64,000 bases of DNA from G963668605 sp963793625 (lineage in GTDB: Bacteria > Acidobacteriota > Terriglobia > Bryobacterales > Bryobacteraceae), in assembly GCA_963793625.1 (NCBI GenBank), contig CAWCAT010000049.1:124001-188000 (forward strand). Direction: 5' to 3'. Both the position numbers and the translations under genes were made by a program. Shown here in pieces: positions 38,754-48,087 of this stretch (position 1 is the first letter of the stretch; each line of letters opens with the position of its first letter). The notes below the pieces were generated by a model that was given only the letters and a program-made list of their open reading frames with translations, ran no database searches and was not told the DNA's origin.

Positions 38754-40331
38754 ATGGATGAAGCGCTCCAGGATATCCAGAAACTGCGCGAGCGGCTTGC
38801 CGAGCTCGAACGCCAGCTTCAGCAGGATAAGGCTGAGCGTCGCATTTCCAGCGAGTGGTTAAGTCTCGGACAGCGAGCAGCTCAGGCAGGGTTCTGGTGC
38901 TGGGACATTCTCACTGGCAAACACACTGCAACACCGGAGCTGTATGAGCTGTTCGGGCTCCGGCTCATGGATGAGCTAACACTCGATTTATTCAAAAAGA
39001 TATTACATCCTGATGATCTCGGACCTACACTCGCGAAGATATACGCCGCCGTTCAAGAGCACAAACCTTTCGTTGCCGAATACCGGATTATTCCTTCTGC
39101 AGGACAGGAACGCTGGCTTCGGTCGTATGGCCTGACCGAGTACGATGACGCCGGTCAACCCCAGCGCATGTGCGGCATTTGCATCGACATTTCGGATCTC
39201 CGCAGGGCCGAACAGGAACTACGTTCGAGTGAAGAGCGACTGCGACTCTTCATCGAGCATACTCCCGCCGCTGTTGCGATGTTCGATCGTGAAATGCGTT
39301 ACCTGGCAACGAGTGGGAGGTGGCTGCGCGATTACCGGCTAAAGCAACCGGACATTGTGGGCCGCAGTCATTACGAAGTGTTCCCCGAAATCACCGAAAG
39401 GTGGAAGGAAATTCATCGACGCTCGCTGGCCGGCGCCGTCGAGAAGTGCGAGGAAGACCCGTTCCCGCGTGCCGACGGAAGCCTGGACTGGATTCGTTGG
39501 GAGATTCATCCCTGGCTCAATGCCCGCAACGAAATCGGCGGCATTATCATGTTCACCGAGAACATCTCAGAGCGCAAGCGAGCCGAGGAGCGCCTGAGAC
39601 AAAAACAGAAATTGGAAAGTCTGGGAGTGTTGGCTGGCGGCCTGGCCCACGATTTCAATAACCTTCTGGTAGGGGTCATAGGGTATGGCAGCCTTGCACT
39701 GGAATCGTTGCCACCCAACCATCCGGCTCGCGAGTACCTGAAGCATGTTCTAAAGGCCGGTGAAGAAGCCACGAATCTGACCAGGCAGATGCTCGCCTAT
39801 TCGGGCAAGGGACGGTTCATGATCGAACTGGTGAACCTGTCGGAACTGATACCCGAATTGCGAAACCTCATTCAGCGCTCCATATCGAGGAACATTTTGC
39901 AGCACTATGAACTGGCTGAGGATCTCCCGCTGGTCGAAGCCGATCGCGGTCAGCTGCAACAGGTGTTCATGAACCTGGTACTTAATGCGGCCGAGTCGAT
40001 TGAAAGCGGCTCGGGTGAGATCTGGATCACGACCGGGGTTCGCGAGTTGGCTGAGAACGAAGAACACTGCGACTTGGAAGCGACCGAGTTCAGTCCGGGT
40101 AAGTACGTCTATCTCGAGGTGCGCGATACGGGCTGCGGCATGGATGAGGCAACCAGGGCCAAAATTTTCGATCCATTCTTCTCGACTAAGTTCACCGGAC
40201 GCGGGCTGGGTCTGGCTGCGGTCGCCGGCATCGTGCGCGGCCACAGAGGCGCGATCCAGGTCACCAGCGTGCCCGGCCAGGGAAGTTGCTTCACTGTGTT
40301 CTTCCCTGTTCGACCGCAGCTCACAAACTGA
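38754..40331 (+). CDS. PAS-domain sensor histidine kinase (soluble)
   Basis: 525 residues with no membrane segment. A short N-terminal coiled coil precedes PAS1 (about 45-155, with the PAC-type end C-I-D-I-S-D-L-R-R) and PAS2 (about 165-285, ending T-E-N-I-S-E-R-K-R). The H-box is L-A-H299-D-F-N-N-L-L, and the ATPase domain has an N-box (Q-Q-V-F-M-N-L-V-L-N-A-A-E), D-T-G-C-G-M and G-R-G-L-G-L-A-A-V. This is the NtrB-like HDFNN subtype. No response regulator is adjacent, so it is an orphan kinase or works with a regulator elsewhere. Intact. Confidence 0.93.
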   Translation: MDEALQDIQKLRERLAELERQLQQDKAERRISSEWLSLGQRAAQAGFWCWDILTGKHTATPELYELFGLRLMDELTLDLFKKILHPDDLGPTLAKIYAAVQEHKPFVAEYRIIPSAGQERWLRSYGLTEYDDAGQPQRMCGICIDISDLRRAEQELRSSEERLRLFIEHTPAAVAMFDREMRYLATSGRWLRDYRLKQPDIVGRSHYEVFPEITERWKEIHRRSLAGAVEKCEEDPFPRADGSLDWIRWEIHPWLNARNEIGGIIMFTENISERKRAEERLRQKQKLESLGVLAGGLAHDFNNLLVGVIGYGSLALESLPPNHPAREYLKHVLKAGEEATNLTRQMLAYSGKGRFMIELVNLSELIPELRNLIQRSISRNILQHYELAEDLPLVEADRGQLQQVFMNLVLNAAESIESGSGEIWITTGVRELAENEEHCDLEATEFSPGKYVYLEVRDTGCGMDEATRAKIFDPFFSTKFTGRGLGLAAVAGIVRGHRGAIQVTSVPGQGSCFTVFFPVRPQLTN

Positions 40332-40430
40332 ATGCTACACTCTGGGGCGGATGGGCTCGGAGGGATTTTCAGGATCGGATGGCAACGGCCAAAATTACGA
40401 AACGAACCTAAGCCAAACAGGGATTTGGGC

Positions 40431-40459
40431 CGTTCCGCTACTCGAAAAATAGCGGAACG
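40431..40459. terminator. Bidirectional terminator hairpin between histidine kinase and TonB receptor
   Basis: Arms CGTTCCGCTA (40431-40440) and TAGCGGAACG (40450-40459) pair perfectly with a 9-base loop, extended outward by TTGGG/CCCAA after a small bulge. It sits between convergent genes ending at 40331 and 40477, so it can serve both. No long T-run is present. Confidence 0.65.
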
Positions 40460-40476
40460 AACCCAAGCCTTAAGTT

Positions 40477-43400
40477 TTAAAACTCCAGTCGCAATCCCAG
40501 TTGCAGATTGCGATTGTTCTTCGCGCGGTTGATGGTCCCGCCGGTGGCCACGTCCACATTGTTCTCAGGCAAGCTGAAATTCGGGTGGTTGGGTAGATTG
40601 AAAGACTCAAGCCGGAACTGCAGCATGCGCGTCTCGGCGATGCGGAAGCGGCGTGAGATTGAGGTGTTGATGACGAACGTACCGGGGCCGTCCAGAATGT
40701 TGCGCCCGGAGTTGCCGAAGCGGTACGCGCCAGTCGGTACCGGTGAGAAGGCCGCGCGGTCGAACCACAGGTCCGGACCCGGATTGGTGACCGAACCCTT
40801 CTGAAGCCGGTCAGGACGGCTCGCTTCACCGTTGGTGTAGTTGAAGTTTGCAACGCGCGGGGTGAACGGCGGTCCGGTATAGACAGTGCTGGTTCCGGAA
40901 ACCTGCCAGTCGCGAGCCAGCCAATGCCGTGACATTGCCGGCGACCAGATGAAGCTGCCGGCGAATGTATGCCCTATGTCGAAATCGGAACGGCCCCGTT
41001 CCAGCTTAAGATTTCGCGAATCCTGTGCCCCGGAAAAGTTGTAGGAGATGGTCCCGCCCGTGTTGGAGGATTCATCGATCGACTTGGCAAAGGTGTAGGA
41101 CCCGCGCACAGAGAGCTGCTTCGAGAAACGGCGACGCACGGTCAACTGACCAGAGTTGTAGATCGAGTTGGAACCGTCGTTGATGATCTGAATGCTACCG
41201 AAGCCGGCATATGGCCGGAGACTGCGGTTGGCAAAATCGCGGCCAGTCTGGTTGATGTCGTAGCGGCGCTGCAGGTGCGTGCCCTTCGAACCGGCATAAG
41301 CAACCTCAAGCACTGTGCCGCGCCCGAACTCGCGTTCGAGGGTCAGGTTGAAGGATTGCAGATACTGCGTCTTCGGCTCGGCGTTCTCCTGGCCATAGCT
41401 GCTGGTGACGCCACTGAAACTGCGTCGCGCAGTTGGGTACGGGTTCGAAAGTGTCAGAACCGTCGGATCTGCAGTAACGCGGCTGAAGGTCTCGGTAATA
41501 GAGTACGGGAACGTGTCGGAGTATTCGTCCATGCGGTACAGGGAACTGGCGCCGTAGAACATCCCGTAGCCACCGCGAAGGACGGTCTTGGTGCCGCCGA
41601 ACATGCGCCAGGCGAAACCAATGCGCGGTGCGAAGTTATTCCAATCGGTGTTAGTGATCGTGGAGGGCAACCCCACATCGGAAGCCTTCACCGTGTAGGC
41701 CGAGAGACCGACGCTGCTGATGCGCTGATCGAATTCTGCCTGCGAAAGCAGGCCCGTGCCGGATGTCACCACCTTGCCCAGCGTTGGCAGGAACATAGCC
41801 CAGGCGCCGTACTTCTCCTTTGGTGGCTTCATTACTTCATAACGGACACCAACGTTCAGGGTGAGGCTGGAGGTTACTTTGAAATCGTCCTGAACAAAGC
41901 CGGAGTAGTTCGAAATCAGATGATAAGGACCGGAGCCATCCAACTGGCGGCGCGTGCTGTCGGCCCAGCCGAGCACAAAGTCGGCGAGCGGATCACTCGT
42001 ATAGCGACCCAGGAAACCGATGCGGCCGCGCGTGTCGCCGTAGTTTCGGGAGAAATACTGCATGCGCAGGAAGTCCGCGCCGAACTTGAAGGAATGTTTG
42101 CCCTTGATCCAGGTCAGGCTGCCTGCGTACTGATAATTGTTGTACGACCAGATTTTCGGGATGTCGTAGGCCGGACCAATGGGAATGTAACCGGTCACTG
42201 TGATGTAAGGCAACCCGGCTGCGATTGGATTTGTAGTGCCTCCGACGAACCCCACGTCGCCTGCCCAGTTCTTGTCGGCGCTGTACGGCCAGGCTTCATT
42301 GTTGGTCTTACGAGAGAAGTTGGCGCTCGCCTCCAGAAACGTATTCGGAGTGAGCGTCCGGATGTAGCGGATATACGCGAGGACGTCCAGGGTGCTTTTT
42401 GCCGAGCCAAACAGCGGGATCGGCGAACGGCTGGTCGAAACCGGGTCCCAACTCTTGTTGGGCCGCCAGAATGTGCTCAGAGTGAGGCGATCCTTCGAAG
42501 TAAGTGTGTGGTCCACCTTGATTCCGAAGTTATTGAAGCTGTTAGTAGCATTACCTTGAGAGATGAAGTTATAGACACCGCCACCGGAAAGGTTTGCCTG
42601 CGGGTAATACGCAGCCATCTTTTGTGCGACGGGGTCGAGCCGGCTGGCGGGAATCTGGTTGTTTGCAAAGGGTACCTTGTTGACGGTATCTGTTATCACA
42701 ATCGGCTTGCCGAAAGAATCGGTCGCCTTGGAGAAATCGCCGCGCAACATCTCTGGCCGGGGTACCACGGCGCGCTGGGACTTCCCGTCAGTCAGACGAA
42801 GGGAATCCCACGTGACCATAAAAAACGTGCGATTGCGGCCATCGTAAAGTTTCGGCAGAAAGACCGGGCCCGTTACTGTAGCGCCGAACTGATTGCGGCG
42901 CAGTTTGGACTTCGTGGCGTCGAAGTACCCGGTCGCATCAATGACGTCGTTGCGCAGGAACTCATAGAGCGAGCCTTTGAGTCGGTTGGTACCGCTCTTG
43001 GTAACAACCGTCAGCATGCCTCCGGCGTAGCGGCCATATTCGGCGGCGTAGCCGGACGTGAGCATCTTGAATTCCTGAACACCTTCGATGGGAGGATTGA
43101 TCATAGCGCCCGTGTTGCGACGCTGCGTGTTGTTCATGCCGTCTAGCAGGAATCCCGCGTTGTCGGCGCGCGCGCCATTGACCGCGTAAGAACCGTCGCC
43201 GCCGTCGCCCTTGGGAATCACGCCTCCGGTGAGCAGCGCGAGGTCGCTGAAGTTACGGCCATCGAGCGGCATCTCTTTGATTTCGTCTTGCGTGGTTACT
43301 TCGCCGCGAGTGGCTGTTTCCGTATTCAGGACGGGCGGCGCATCGCTGACGGTCACGCTTTCTGTGGTTGCACCGATTTCAAGCGGGATATCGATACGCA

Positions 43401-43695
43401 GAACCTGTTCCACGGCAAGCGTGAATTCGGAGCGCTTATGCGTGCGGAACCCGGTAGAGGAAGCCTCGAGGACGTAGCGTCCGGGATTCAGATAAGGTAT
43501 CGTGAAGTCGCCAACGGCGTTGGATGAGCCGACTTGGCTTATGTTGGTATCGAGGTTTGTGATCTTGATGGACACTCCCGGGATGACAGCTCCCGTGGCG
43601 TCAGAAACACGGCCGACAACGCTGGCCGATGGGGTTTGCGCAAACATCGCGCAAGCCGAAATTACAATCGCTGAAAGCAGCGCTAGTCGCTTCAT
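40477..43695 (-). CDS. Oar-type TonB-dependent receptor with carboxypeptidase-regulatory-like domain (receptor 1)
   Basis: Outer-membrane receptor of 1,072 residues. ATG 43695 is preceded by GGGAGG and starts signal peptide M-K-R-L-A-L-L-S-A-I. An N-terminal beta-sandwich (about 22-105; A-V-I-P-G-V-S-I-K-I-T-N) is followed by a plug with M-P-L-D-G-R-N-F-S-D-L and L-L-D-G-M-N-N-T, then a large barrel ending in L-G-L-R-L-E-F, a C-terminal aromatic assembly signal. The frame is open far upstream to 44625, but that part is antisense to the aminotransferase. Typical of the expanded acidobacterial family; the substrate (probably a glycan, peptide or siderophore) is unknown. Intact. Confidence 0.92.
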   Translation of the reverse strand: MKRLALLSAIVISACAMFAQTPSASVVGRVSDATGAVIPGVSIKITNLDTNISQVGSSNAVGDFTIPYLNPGRYVLEASSTGFRTHKRSEFTLAVEQVLRIDIPLEIGATTESVTVSDAPPVLNTETATRGEVTTQDEIKEMPLDGRNFSDLALLTGGVIPKGDGGDGSYAVNGARADNAGFLLDGMNNTQRRNTGAMINPPIEGVQEFKMLTSGYAAEYGRYAGGMLTVVTKSGTNRLKGSLYEFLRNDVIDATGYFDATKSKLRRNQFGATVTGPVFLPKLYDGRNRTFFMVTWDSLRLTDGKSQRAVVPRPEMLRGDFSKATDSFGKPIVITDTVNKVPFANNQIPASRLDPVAQKMAAYYPQANLSGGGVYNFISQGNATNSFNNFGIKVDHTLTSKDRLTLSTFWRPNKSWDPVSTSRSPIPLFGSAKSTLDVLAYIRYIRTLTPNTFLEASANFSRKTNNEAWPYSADKNWAGDVGFVGGTTNPIAAGLPYITVTGYIPIGPAYDIPKIWSYNNYQYAGSLTWIKGKHSFKFGADFLRMQYFSRNYGDTRGRIGFLGRYTSDPLADFVLGWADSTRRQLDGSGPYHLISNYSGFVQDDFKVTSSLTLNVGVRYEVMKPPKEKYGAWAMFLPTLGKVVTSGTGLLSQAEFDQRISSVGLSAYTVKASDVGLPSTITNTDWNNFAPRIGFAWRMFGGTKTVLRGGYGMFYGASSLYRMDEYSDTFPYSITETFSRVTADPTVLTLSNPYPTARRSFSGVTSSYGQENAEPKTQYLQSFNLTLEREFGRGTVLEVAYAGSKGTHLQRRYDINQTGRDFANRSLRPYAGFGSIQIINDGSNSIYNSGQLTVRRRFSKQLSVRGSYTFAKSIDESSNTGGTISYNFSGAQDSRNLKLERGRSDFDIGHTFAGSFIWSPAMSRHWLARDWQVSGTSTVYTGPPFTPRVANFNYTNGEASRPDRLQKGSVTNPGPDLWFDRAAFSPVPTGAYRFGNSGRNILDGPGTFVINTSISRRFRIAETRMLQFRLESFNLPNHPNFSLPENNVDVATGGTINRAKNNRNLQLGLRLEF

Positions 43696-43722
43696 TGCAA
43701 CCTCCCTTGCGAGTACAGTGCT

Positions 43723-43728
43723 TATAAT
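43723..43728 (+). promoter_or_regulatory. Candidate -10 element for the aminotransferase gene
   Basis: A perfect TATAAT lies 34 bases before ATG 43762 in the short divergent region between receptor 1 and the aminotransferase. No good -35 is found at 17 bases, so support is limited. AAAGGA sits about 10 bases before the ATG and could be the ribosome binding site. Confidence 0.4.
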
Positions 43729-43761
43729 GTATCGCATAGAAAGAATCGAAAGGAATTCGGC

Positions 43762-45075
43762 ATGAACAGAAGGAAATTCGTTGGGACCGTTGCCGCGGTG
43801 GCCGGCAGTTCGGTCGTGAAACCGGCGCTGGCAGCTGAAGGTGGCCAGCCGGTTCGCGAAAAACCGTTGCGTGCGGATTACTGGGGCGCCGAATATTACG
43901 ACGACCTGGAGCGGAAGCAACTGCTCGAAGTGCTCGAAACGGGCCGTCCGTTCCGCTGGTACGGACGCGGCAGTGAAGCACCGCTGAAAGTGTCGACTTT
44001 CGAAAAAGAATTCGCTGCGCGCATGAACACGAAGTATGCGCTCGCGGTTTCGTCCGGTACCGCTGCCCTCGAGGCCGCGATGGCCGCATTGCAGATCGGG
44101 CCCGGCGACGAAGTGATCATTCCCGCCTGGACGTGGCACTCCTCCGCCAGTTCCGTAGTTCGCGCGGGCGCCTTGCCGGTCTTCGCTGAAATTGACGAGT
44201 CTTTCAATCTCGACCCGGCCGATATTGAGCACCGCATCACGCCGAACACGAAGGTCATTATGGCGGTGCATTTGCAGGGCTGTCCCGCGGATATGGAAAA
44301 GATTCTTGCGATCGCACGCAAACGCGGGCTTAAGGTGCTCGAAGATTGCGCGCAGGCTGTAGGTGGTAGCTACAAGGGCAAACCGCTCGGCTCGATGGGT
44401 GACATCGCGATCTACAGTCACCAGTTGAACAAGACCATCACAGCGGGCGAAGGTGGCTCGGTGGCAACCAATGATCCGGTGATGTTCGAGCGCGCCGCGC
44501 GCTTCCACGACCTGGGTGCGTTGCGGGGATTGCACGGTGGCCTGATCGGACAACCGAAGCTCGCTCCGTTCGTGGGCGCAAACTATCGAATGAATGAGTT
44601 CAGCGGCGGCGTCATGCTTGCGCAATTGCGTAAGCTCGACAAGATCGTTGACGGTGTGCGCGGGAATGCCAAACGTGTTTATGACGGCGTGCGCGACCTG
44701 CCCGGAATCCGTTTCCGCTTATTGCCCGATCCTGCGGGCGAGCTGGGGACGGCTGTGTTTGTGCGGTTCGATAGCAAGCAGAAGAAGGATCGCTTTGCCG
44801 CACTGATGAAAGCGGAGAACATCCCAGTTACGGGACCGAGCGGATCTGTCGTATTGCCGGTGCTGCCGTATATCGAGAACAAAATCACGGTTCACCCGAA
44901 CTGGCCCACCTGGACCAGCCCACGGGGTAAGTCGATCAAGTACGGCGCGGCTTCGTGCCCGAGGACGCTCGACATTCTCGAACGCTTCGCCGGTCCTCCG
45001 ATGGACCCGAAGTTCACGCGCCGCGACATCGACGACGTCATTGCGGCGATCCGAAAAGTCTATCCGAAAGTTTAG
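43762..45075 (+). CDS. DegT/DnrJ/EryC1/StrS aminotransferase with Tat signal
   Basis: 437 residues of the sugar-aminotransferase fold with PLP Lys224 in Q-L-N-K-T-I-T-A-G-E-G-G, and S-S-G-T-A-A-L-E-A-A plus P-A-W-T-W-H-S-S for cofactor and substrate contacts. Unusually, the protein starts with M-N-R-R-K-F-V-G-T-V-A-A-V-A-G, a twin-arginine leader followed by a hydrophobic stretch and an A-L-A-A cleavage site. Tat export allows a PLP-loaded folded enzyme to reach the periplasm. The family normally acts on nucleotide sugars in the cytoplasm. It lies between receptors 1 and 2, and its stop overlaps that of receptor 2 by two bases. Intact. Confidence 0.88.
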   Translation: MNRRKFVGTVAAVAGSSVVKPALAAEGGQPVREKPLRADYWGAEYYDDLERKQLLEVLETGRPFRWYGRGSEAPLKVSTFEKEFAARMNTKYALAVSSGTAALEAAMAALQIGPGDEVIIPAWTWHSSASSVVRAGALPVFAEIDESFNLDPADIEHRITPNTKVIMAVHLQGCPADMEKILAIARKRGLKVLEDCAQAVGGSYKGKPLGSMGDIAIYSHQLNKTITAGEGGSVATNDPVMFERAARFHDLGALRGLHGGLIGQPKLAPFVGANYRMNEFSGGVMLAQLRKLDKIVDGVRGNAKRVYDGVRDLPGIRFRLLPDPAGELGTAVFVRFDSKQKKDRFAALMKAENIPVTGPSGSVVLPVLPYIENKITVHPNWPTWTSPRGKSIKYGAASCPRTLDILERFAGPPMDPKFTRRDIDDVIAAIRKVYPKV

Positions 45076-48031
45076 AATACAAGCTTTACGGCGAACTGGA
45101 TCTGCCGCGTTGGGTTGCGTGTTCGAGTGACAATGCCGAAGCTGGCGTTCGTCGGATCCACGTTGGGCTCACCAAACTGGATATAGTTCAGAGTATTCAG
45201 TGACTCAGCGCGCAACTGTACCTTCAGTCTTTCGAAAACCTTCATATTTTTGATCGCCGAGAAATCCAGGTTGACGATTGCGGGTCCGCGCAAGTTCGAA
45301 CTCATGGTCGGGAAAGTGCGGATGTTGCTGCCAAGACTGATGCGGGCGTCCCTGCGCTGTTTATTGGGATCCAGAACTCCGTTGGTCATCACGACTGCAT
45401 CCTGAAAATAGAATCCGCTGGTATCGAAGATCGCACCACCAAGTCCCTTGCGGTCGTAGTTCGCTGTAACGGTGCTGTAATCGCCATTGAAGTACACGTT
45501 GTTAGTCGAGATCGGACGGCCGGTCTGTGCCATGAAAATCCCGCCAATCTGCCACCCGCCTAAGACGGTGTCAACAGTACGGCCCCACTTGTTACCCCAG
45601 TGGCGGCCGCGTCCGAACGGGATTTCGAAGATGCCGTTGGTAACGAAGCGCTGCGGACGATCATCACTGCCGATGCGGTCCTCGGGTTTGCTGTCGGATT
45701 CGTTCAACAAATTGATGCTCTCGCGCAGATTCGACTTCGTGTAAGCTGCCGAGATAGTGAAACCCTGGTGGAAACGCCGGTTGACACGCACTTCAAGGCC
45801 GTGATACATGCTGTGCCCGTCGTAGCGTTCCCCGGCAATCGCAGTGAATTGCGGAAAAGGTCTCAGCAACACGGCGCGCTGCACCGTGGAAGCGCTGCCC
45901 AGGGTGGTTAACACGGGCGCGAGGTTTCGGAACGGGTTGGAGATGTTAAGACCAAGATAGTCAATGGCGGCCTGATCGCGGACAGGGCTCGTGCTCAGGT
46001 ACTTCGCCGGAGTCGCGTTCAAGTTGGTCGTGATGGGCAGAGAGTAGCCCTTGGTGCCTGCGTATAACACTTCCAGCTTCCATCGGCCCGGCAGTTCGCG
46101 CTGAACTCCGGTCTGCCAGCGGTGCGCCACTCCATTGATGCGGTTGAGCGGCGTGGAAGCAATCGCTTGCCCCATAAAGGTAGAAACGCCACCACTGGCA
46201 CCCGCCGCTTCGGCCACTCCGCGCGGAAACGGATTGGCGATATCGCCGATGAACGTGAACCCACCATTGAGTGTGGTCAACACGTCAGTCTGCTGCGAGA
46301 AGCCAGCCTGCTGCAGGCCGGATCCGATCCACGGCACCATGTACATGCCCCAGCCAGCGCGCAGTACGGTCTTGCGCGTGAGCTGGAAAGCAACTCCGGC
46401 GCGAGGCTCGAAGTTATTGCGATCTGGCTGCCAGAGATAGCGATTATTTGCGTCGGCAAACGTGAGGCCGCCCATTACGCGCAGGGCGCGCTCACCGGGA
46501 GGCCGGCGACGTCAGGTGCGGCAGCATAAGCGGCGCGCACAGCCGCATCGATCGGCGCGGCGGTCGTAGTGTCGAAACCGCGCACGCTGCGATTGAAACG
46601 CTCGGTCGTAGGCAATTCCATCTCGTAGCGCAACCCCAGGTTGACGGTCAGCCTGGAGTTGATCTTGAAGTTGTCGTGGATGAACATCGCGTGGTACGCA
46701 GACTTCAACGCGTAATCCGCGCTCCTGTCGATTCGTCCGCTGGTGGGCACTCCGATCAGAATCGAAGCCAGACCCTGTCCGAATTGTCCCGCGGAAACAC
46801 ATTGTTGGCGGCCGTAAAATCGCCCTGGGTGGATCCCAGTGAACTGAAGCCGTTGATCGTCATTTGCGGGAAATAGCTCTCGCGACGGAACTGGGAAATC
46901 GTGCTGGCTGGGAATCCGAGCGCAGCCAGGTCAAAGCCTGGCGCAATATGCCTGACGGCGATGCGGCCGCCCTCCTGCGTCGCTGCCAACGGATCGCAAA
47001 TGAGGGCCTGACCGGCGAAGTTCCCGGTCCTTTCGGCTACTGTAGGAACGGTGTAAATCCCCGAGCTCGGGGTGTCATTCAAAATGCCTTCGTGCGACAC
47101 GAAAAAGAATGACTTGTTACGGCCGTCGTAACTTTTCGGGATAAAGATGGGCCCACCTACCGTGCCGCCGAAGCGATGGTAAGTGAAAAGCTGTGGTGCG
47201 GTCTTGCGCTGTTTGGCAAAGAATTCCTCGGCGACCAGATCTGGCGGTCTGTAAAACTCATAGCCCGAGCCGTGCAGTTGATTGGTCCCGCTCTTGATGC
47301 TGACGTTCACGTTGGCGCCAGGCGTATAGCCATGCTGGGCATCGAACGACGCGGTCTCCACTTTGAATTCTTCGACTGCATCTGAGGGCGGCACGTAAGC
47401 CACCTGCGCGCTGCCTGCTACTCTGTTGCCGGTGTTGGGCGCGCCGTCGAGCGTGAACGTATTTCCACCGGGTGCACCATTGGTGCGAATGCCCGTGGGG
47501 CCAGTGTTGTCGAAGGGCCGATGGGAGTTCATCACTTCGTTGTTGACCATGACGCCGGCGCTCGTGTTCGCCAGCATGAAGGCATTGCCGTTGACCAGTG
47601 GCAATTCGGAAATCCTGCGTCCGTCGACAACGGTGCCGACCGTAGCGGATTCTGATTCCAGAATCGGTGTCGATGTGGCGCTCACCTGAATAACTGTTTG
47701 ACTGGTTGCTACTTCGAGCTTAAAGTCGATTCCGAGGCGGCCGCCGACCTGAACTTCGACATCGTTACGGAGCACGCCGCCGAAGCCCTTGGAGTTCACG
47801 CTCAAGCTGTAAAAGCCCGGGTTGAGATACGGAATATCGTAGACACCTGACGCGTTCGTGGTAGTTGAGTTTTTAACATTTGTTGCGACGTTCGTGGCAA
47901 CAACCGCCGCTCCTGGGATGGCGGCGCCACTGAAATCCGTGATGAAGCCGGTGATTGCGCCACGGCCCTGCCCCGATGCGACGGAGTAAAGTCAGACAGA
48001 GTGTAACCGTGACGAACAGAGTCTTACGCAT
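45072..48031 (-). CDS. Oar-type TonB-dependent receptor (receptor 2), frameshifted
   Basis: Starts at ATG 48031 (M-R-K-T-L-F-V-T-V-T-L) with a signal peptide. After a shift near 47990 comes the regulatory-like domain (G-A-I-T-G-F-I-T-D-F-S-G-A-A-I-P-G), then a plug (L-P-L-V-N-G-N-A-F-M-L) and barrel. Further indels lie near 46755 and 46478. The C-terminus is I-Q-F-A-V-K-L-V-F, a normal barrel end. The reconstructed length of about 985 residues fits the family. It is divergent from the ROK regulator, with a candidate ROK operator upstream, and convergent with the aminotransferase. Confidence 0.88.
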
Positions 48032-48052
48032 GAAAACAACTCTCCCAGGTGT

Positions 48053-48075
48053 TTTAGTTGCGACGCGTGACTAAA
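48053..48075. promoter_or_regulatory. Candidate ROK-family operator in the receptor 2 / ROK intergenic region
   Basis: TTTAGT (48053-48058) and ACTAAA (48070-48075) are inverted repeats separated by 11 GC-rich bases (TGCGACGCGTG, itself nearly symmetric). Known NagC/Mlc/XylR-type sites have AT-rich arms around a GC-rich centre of similar spacing. The site lies 12 bases before the ROK ATG and 22 bases before receptor 2, where it could control both. Confidence 0.55.
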
Positions 48076-48087
48076 TATAGGTTTAAA

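Noticed and set aside
40969..43146. 725-aa plus-strand ORF opposite receptor 1
   Set aside because: Entirely antisense to a well-conserved TonB receptor; no start signal or known motif.
43696..44625. N-terminal extension of receptor 1 to position 44625
   Set aside because: The extension is antisense to the aminotransferase, and a signal peptide with a good ribosome binding site starts at 43695.
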